From: Hormiphora californensis
Lineage: Eukaryota > Ctenophora > Tentaculata > Cydippida > Pleurobrachiidae
Direction: 5' to 3'
NCBI GenBank assembly: GCA_020137815.1
Contig: CM035361.1
Location: 221,363 to 285,362, forward strand
DNA length: 64,000 bases
Part shown: positions 59,801 to 64,000 of the stretch, piece by piece
Layout: every line of letters begins with the position of its first letter
How positions within the stretch are numbered: position 1 is the first letter of the stretch
Position numbers and translations under genes: made by a program
The notes under the pieces: generated by a model
Databases searched by the model: none
What the model saw: the letters and a program-made list of their open reading frames with translations, nothing else
What the model was told of the DNA's origin: nothing

Positions 59801-62767
59801 GGTGTCTATGTCACCAAATGAGATCCGGGGAAGGGAGAAAATTAGATGAGATCCGAGAAAGAAGGAGGCTGATTATATAACAATAATGAATTTAATTAAT
59901 AATTAATTTTTACCATATCCAGAATAGTCGAATGCGGTTATCATTGTCTTGGTTGTGTTTCCTGAATCGTCCCCGTCTTTCAATGACACATTGTATAACC
60001 CACAGGCGTTTTCGACCTTCATACTCATTTCACCACCTGTAATTGTAGGGATATATCATTTAGTAATCAGAAAATACAACATGTTGGCTCTGAAGCTGTA
60101 ATATCGAGCATACGCCATACTTGGTGACATAGATACCGTGCGCGACCAAGAATGAGCTCACACACATGTGCGAGCTCAATCTCGGTCGCTGCACGACCTC
60201 GATCTCGCACTCACTAGGTATCAATGTCACCAAACGCCATACAACATTCAGCGGCCCGGTGCGGGGCACTGTCTTGTTTGAGACTTGGTTACGAAGTCAC
60301 CGTAACCAAGTCTTACGCGATGAACCCCGTCAAGGGGTAAATTGATTAGGGTAGACCGGGGTAATTTGGACGGTGGGGCAATGTGGTCACAGGACGGGGC
60401 AATGTGGACTAGTGATTTGTATGGGACTTTTAAATTGTGGTGTTTAGTGTGAAATAACGAAAAGTGACGACTTTAAAGTTAAACTTTATTTCGGTAAACT
60501 TAATTATGATAATTATTTAAATTAAGGATCAGAATTTCACAATATGATACTTTTCTATCCAGTTTCATCATCAAAATGACATTAGCTTTCGATTTAATTA
60601 GCTAATTGGCATTTTAATGAAGCGGGGCAATTCGGACGATTTGGGGCAATTCGGACGAAAAAATCGGGGGCAATTCGGTCATAATCCAGATTACCCCATG
60701 GGGCAATTTGGACTAGACCAAATTGCCCCATGGGGCAAATTGGTTAAGACAAATTGGCGTCATGGCGCCATTATACTCGTTTCTATGGTAACCATAGACA
60801 ACCTGCTTTCATTATTATCCTATTCAATCAATATAGATGGCTAAAACTGAGTAAATAGACCAAAAATTAGAAAAAAAGGCGCATTTTACAACCAATCCTC
60901 TGGTTGCCAAGGTAACAAGTCAATCCATGGTGTGGCATTCGACAATCCAACTTAATACATTGAGTGGGAATCGGCCACTGTCATTATTTATTAGACTGGA
61001 TCTCCATAATAGTAATTTCTGGCATTGTAAGCACCTGAAAACACACACATCATTCCTTTGAAAACCGTAGCTTTATTTGTGGCTTTTTGATCTTTGATGT
61101 CGATTTTCTCAAAAACCCTATTTGGGATAAGATTAAATCTTTCTCTAGTCAACTAGGCTAATCCTGAGCTTTCGAAAATGCACCCTATAGATATAGATCT
61201 GATGAACACTTAATTTTTTGGTTAATTAGGCTAATTACTACTTAATTAACTAATTTTGAAAAAAGGAATAGCACGGGATACTAAATTACTAGATGACTGA
61301 AAAGTTTTAAATCGATATCTCAAAAACTGTGGCTACAATCTAAGTTTGTCCAAATAGCCCCACCCTCGGTCTGATTTACATCGCAGATTTACAGCTGGGG
61401 CAATGTGGTGTGTCGCGGTCACGTGATCGAATGCGCGCATTGTGATTGGTTTAGAAGCCACTAGTCCAAATTGCCCCGTGTCTCGCGATCAAAAATATTC
61501 CGACTTACCTTCATTAACAAGGTTAATTAGCTAATTAAAAGTTATGTTTTCGATTCAAATTTGTTCTGAGGCTCAAGATAAAGGTTCAGTTGCACAAATT
61601 GAGTAGCTAACTAATTGATTAATTAAATTAATGGCTCTTGAAATACCAATTGAATGCCAAAACCGTCCAAATTACCCCGGTCTACCCTACCAAATATGAG
61701 ATAAATTGCAACTCACGAGCATAGGGGCATTCCCCTTGATAGCGGAATGATGCAATAATTCCAGTTCCATCAAGGTAGCCGGTACCAATAACCCACCGGT
61801 GATAATTCGCTATGTAGTACATATATCTGTCGAAGATTGTAGAATTATAGCTCTAATTAACTACGATTATTACTAAGTAGTAATAATCATTTAGTATGTA
61901 GTAACTAATTAGTACTAATTAGTTCTACAGTCCCGGACCCCGACTTTCCCGGGACCGTGATCGGCCTACTCTACTCACACAGATTGCGTAGGAAGATCCG
62001 TCATGCTGTCATCTTGCATTTTCTGGTACACCATCATATTGCCGGCAATATCCCCCGCTGTGTGGAGTTAAATGTTAACACCATATTTGGGAATAAATTT
62101 GACCATATTTTGGGATGCAAATTACTATGTTTGGGCACTATCATGTACATCTAATTGACTGCAGATTTGAGGGTTCATGGTAAACGTCTGTCAAACCGAT
62201 GCTTTGACCGCGGTTCTCATGCGCTCTGCATGCAGAACAAATTTGAAAGAAATAAGCATATAGGATCAGGGGGTCCTTCACGAAACACTTAGGACCGAAG
62301 TTAGGACCGGTCCCAGCGTAGTTAGGACCAAAATTTACAATGTGGCTTTCACGAACGGCCAAAGTTAGGACCGTTTTTAGAGAGTTAGGACCGGTCCCAA
62401 CTTTCGGTCCTAACTCCGGTCCCAGCTGTGTAATTCGACACTTTAATTGCGTGATGCCCCACGTGACTACCTTTCCCGCGGTCCTAACTATCAAAAAAGA
62501 TCCCAACTCCCTAATTTGCGGTCCCAACTCCGGTCCCAACCACTAGGATTTTGGTCCTAACTCTCCCTAGAGTTAGGACTGGTAAAAGCTGTCCTAACTC
62601 TCATTTGGGACCAAAATGCGGTCCTAACTTTGACAGGTGAAGCCATAATGTGCATTCGAGCACCATGAGTGTACACTTTTATGGGATCTCAGCCCAACAC
62701 AATTCCCAAGACAACCTCCGATTGCTTCAAAGTTCAATCTCCATTTAAATCAACTATTTGTGAAAGA

Positions 62768-62817
<50 letters not shown>

Positions 62818-64000
62818 CAGAGAGAGACAGAGACAGAGACAGAGACAGAGACAGAGACAGAGACAGAGACAGAGACAGAGACAGAGAGATACAGAGAGAT
62901 ACAGAGAGTGAGAAATGGAGCTGAGGGAGAGATGAACAGGGAGAGAGGGTGAGATAGAGATAGAAATTAGAAAGAGAGAGTGAGAGACGGAGAGAGTGAG
63001 AGACGGAGATACAGAGAGTGAGATATGGCATGGAGGGAGAGTGAGAGAGAAAAAGAGGGTGAGAGAGATAGAGAGAATACTGATATATTCATACGCCAAC
63101 TTGACTGGAAATTCCACCTGCACCCTTCTGTTGAGAATGTCACGTGATCATGTTTATACTCATGTTTATACTCGTGTTAGTCTATCTGATTCATAAATGG
63201 CTATTGGTGATCACGTGTTTGTTTACTTATTGGTTTTCAACACTCACATGGGTCTCGTGTGATATTTAGGACTGCGTGAGGTACGGTCCTAACTTCTGTT
63301 TCGTGAAAGTCAAAATAGAGAGCTTTGGGATAATTACCCTCCCCACCTACCCCCAACGTTTGTTCGTGAAAGCCATTTCAAAAAAGTCCTAGTGCAAAAT
63401 CGGTCCCGAAAAAGTTAGGACCGAAGTGTTCGTGAAGGACAGTGACAGTAATTAAACGTACTTGAGGAGTAGTCTCCGTTGACTTGGAAGCCGCATCCAC
63501 CTCCAAAGTTCTGAAGTGTGAATTTGTAGTAGTTGCACAACCTGTGGTTGTCAACACCCGTTGCTGAAGAAATAATGGTGAAATTATTTCACCTTTTTAT
63601 ATATTAGTAGCTATTTGAAAACACCATATATGGGCATAAGAGTCACCACACACCAAAGTTGAAATTAAAATTAAAATTTTGATTTTAAACCCGCACACAC
63701 CAGCGGCCGTTAAAATTTCTCTCCCCATTCTAAAAGTAACAATCTCACGCACGATTTTGACGGTCGCGTTGGATGACAAAATTTTAACACGCCGTCAAAA
63801 TCGCGCGTGAGATTGTTACCTTTAGAATGGGGGAGAGAAATTTTAACGGCCGCTGGTGTGTGCGGGTTTAAAATCAAAATTTTAATTTTAATTTTAAATT
63901 TGGTGTGTGGTGACCCTAATACGTGAAGTTAATTATCAATATACGTACCAGGAAAGACGGGAGTGGAATAAGCTCTCTGTGGGGGTGTTTCAGGTCTCCA
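53859..64000 (-). CDS. Large type I receptor-like protein, 5' end beyond window
   Basis: Seen: 17 exons join in phase: 64000-63949 (partial), 63563-63462, 62057-61979, 61826-61717, 60036-59914, 58965-58839, 58422-58299, 58023-57906, 57665-56727, 56488-56354, 56152-56046, 55603-55487, 55328-55226, 55065-54971, 54439-54373, 54209-54091, 53939-53859. In order: two related units built on NG.Y..Y then YMYYIANYHRWVIG / YLWYSQYHHSWVI; a 313-residue Pro/Gly/Thr-rich exon with collagen-like GFPGPPG blocks; a Cys-containing globular part (FVFGGQYCQTS..DSCVSDDSC) ending in an RRKR furin-type site; two ephrin-receptor-like/GCC2-GCC3 Cys repeats (CPGGSYSTSSFECTWCSAG, CEDCAVDYYSSTSG..CEACASG); one TM helix (VTIGAVGGGVGLLLIIVIIV); a short tail ending ..HENQGYVNSRTNVRHA with a YVN motif. 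Role inferred: cell-surface adhesion or signalling receptor. Signal peptide not in window. Exact family not recognised. Confidence 0.8.
54474..54962. repeat. (GAAGAG)n hexanucleotide repeat in receptor intron
   Basis: About 490 bases, with a central variant region (AACTGAGGAACTGAGG, AGTAAGAGTAAG). Lies between exons 54439-54373 and 55065-54971. Minus-strand poly-Ser and poly-Phe/Leu frames over it are not genes. Confidence 0.98.
55127..55212. repeat. Dispersed repeat (GTCAGGC.AATGCTCTGAC), copy in receptor intron
   Basis: Begins and ends with the near-palindrome GTCAGGCCAATGCTCTGACAG and includes TTCTCGCACGCTCCGCATTT. A diverged copy lies at about 62185-62270, in another intron of the same gene, and a terminal fragment at about 1948-1972. 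Confidence 0.7.
55604..56037. repeat. Minisatellite, unit 36 bp, about 12 copies
   Basis: Unit GAGAGCTGCAGAAGGGGCAG followed by GGAAGAGGAACAATTA. It fills almost the whole intron between exons 56152-56046 and 55603-55487 and abuts both splice sites. The unit length is a multiple of three and is open in one frame. Spacers are not unique, so it is not a CRISPR-like array. Confidence 0.95.
58030..58275. repeat. Minisatellite, unit about 34-36 bp, about 7 copies
   Basis: Unit CTGAATTCCAATAACTTTGC + (G/C)CTGATATAACCCC, filling the receptor intron between exons 58422-58299 and 58023-57906. Confidence 0.93.
58500..58835. repeat. Minisatellite, unit 17 bp (GTATGTTACAGTAACTA), about 19 copies
   Basis: Near-identical copies in the receptor intron between exons 58965-58839 and 58422-58299. 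The unit contains GTTACAGTAAC-type dyad symmetry. The array reaches to within a few bases of the donor of the exon starting at 58839. Confidence 0.95.
59141..59817. mobile_element. Long-TIR element with 9-bp target duplication (Mutator-like), copy 1
   Basis: Starts TTGGTGACATTGACACC and ends GGTGTCTATGTCACCAA. Arms of roughly 240-270 bases (59141-59410 and 59577-59817) are near-complementary, e.g. GGCTTCCGAG at the inner end of one and CGGAAGCCAG of the other. Flanked by a perfect 9-bp direct repeat ATGAGATCC (59132-59140, 59818-59826). Long TIR plus 9-bp duplication is the Mutator/MULE signature. No transposase inside, so non-autonomous. Lies in a receptor intron. Confidence 0.85.
60121..60233. 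mobile_element. Short relative of the 59141 element with 9-bp target duplication, copy 2
   Basis: Starts TTGGTGACATAGATACC, ends GGTATCAATGTCACCAA, and is itself nearly all inverted repeat (GAGCTCACACACATGTGCGAGCTC at the centre). Flanked by a perfect 9-bp repeat ACGCCATAC (60112-60120, 60234-60242). Sits in the next receptor intron. Confidence 0.87.
60347..61689. mobile_element. 1.3-kb inverted-repeat element with perfect 28-bp TIRs, TA target site
   Basis: TAGGGTAGACCGGGGTAATT.. at 60347-60374 is perfectly mirrored at 61662-61689. If the outer TA is the duplicated target, the element proper is GGGTAGACC..GGTCTACCC. The interior repeats GGGGCAATTTGGAC or its complement at least eight times, mainly near the ends. 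No transposase frame. Lies between exons 61826-61717 and 60036-59914. Shares a CGATATCTCAAA..GTGGC(T)ACAATC segment with the repeat block at 10430-11240. Confidence 0.88.
62273..63440. mobile_element. Inverted-repeat element with reiterated GTTAGGACCG motif
   Basis: GTCCTTCACGAAACACTTAG (left) mirrors CTTCGTGAAGGAC-type sequence (right: GAAGTGTTCGTGAAGGAC). GTTAGGACC or GGTCCTAAC occurs about twenty times between 62290 and 62635 and again near 63285-63425. The middle (62763-63080) is a GA/CAGAGA microsatellite. No clear target duplication. Lies in a receptor intron. Confidence 0.75.
62763..62892. repeat. Compound (GA)n / (CAGAGA)n microsatellite
   Basis: GA tract passing into about 11 CAGAGA units, nested inside the 62273-63440 element. 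Confidence 0.95.
63642..63914. mobile_element. Foldback element, arms of about 130 bp
   Basis: GTCACCACACACCAAA at the left mirrors TTTGGTGTGTGGTGAC at the right. The arms stay nearly complementary (GGCCGTTAAAATTTCTCTCC / GGAGAGAAATTTTAACGGCC, CAATCTCACGC / GCGTGAGATTG) down to a short centre near 63775. No coding. Lies in the first receptor intron of the window. Confidence 0.85.

Overview
The window is animal nuclear DNA. It has spliced genes with GT..AG introns, dense (GA)n/(CT)n microsatellites, many short inverted-repeat transposons, and one recognisable conserved gene, peptidyl-tRNA hydrolase 2 (PTRH2). No vertebrate-type repeats are visible. A PHD-finger reverse-transcriptase element and a receptor with ephrin-receptor-like Cys repeats suggest a marine invertebrate, possibly non-bilaterian. 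That placement is inference, and the species cannot be named from the sequence. All confidently read genes are on the minus strand. I rebuilt exons by hand from splice signals and reading-frame phase, so boundaries are models rather than transcript evidence.

Layout, left to right. 962-1843: a small single-pass membrane protein with a Pro/Gly/Tyr-rich tail; two open frames join only if a 31-nt intron is removed. 3444-24660: a long Ser/Arg-rich probable scaffold gene. Seven exons join in perfect phase from 24660 to 19392, and a probable last exon lies at 4087-3444. At least one exon between them is missing, and the gap holds a block (about 14425-17870) made almost only of stretched homopolymers that looks like an assembly or base-calling artefact. 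31030-39771: a second run of phase-compatible exons of the same compositional style, which may be the upstream part of the same locus, with 24660 as an alternative first exon. 46967-48319: complete four-exon PTRH2. 49016-52150: an intact 1044-codon PHD finger / reverse transcriptase / endonuclease-like retroelement ORF. 53859-64000: the 3' part of a large type I receptor whose 5' end lies beyond the window.

The remainder is intron and intergenic DNA dominated by repeats: more than twenty GA/CT tracts, several minisatellites, a dispersed tRNA-like short repeat, and at least six inverted-repeat mobile elements. Two of these share termini and have perfect 9-bp target duplications (Mutator-like signature). 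One forms a predicted three-way DNA junction. Three repeat regions carry a motif reiterated in both orientations.

The genes do not form an operon or an evident pathway. PTRH2 is a mitochondrial/cytosolic housekeeping enzyme, the receptor has a YVN motif in its short tail, and the Ser/Arg-rich locus has many basophilic-kinase-type sites. A functional link among them cannot be claimed.
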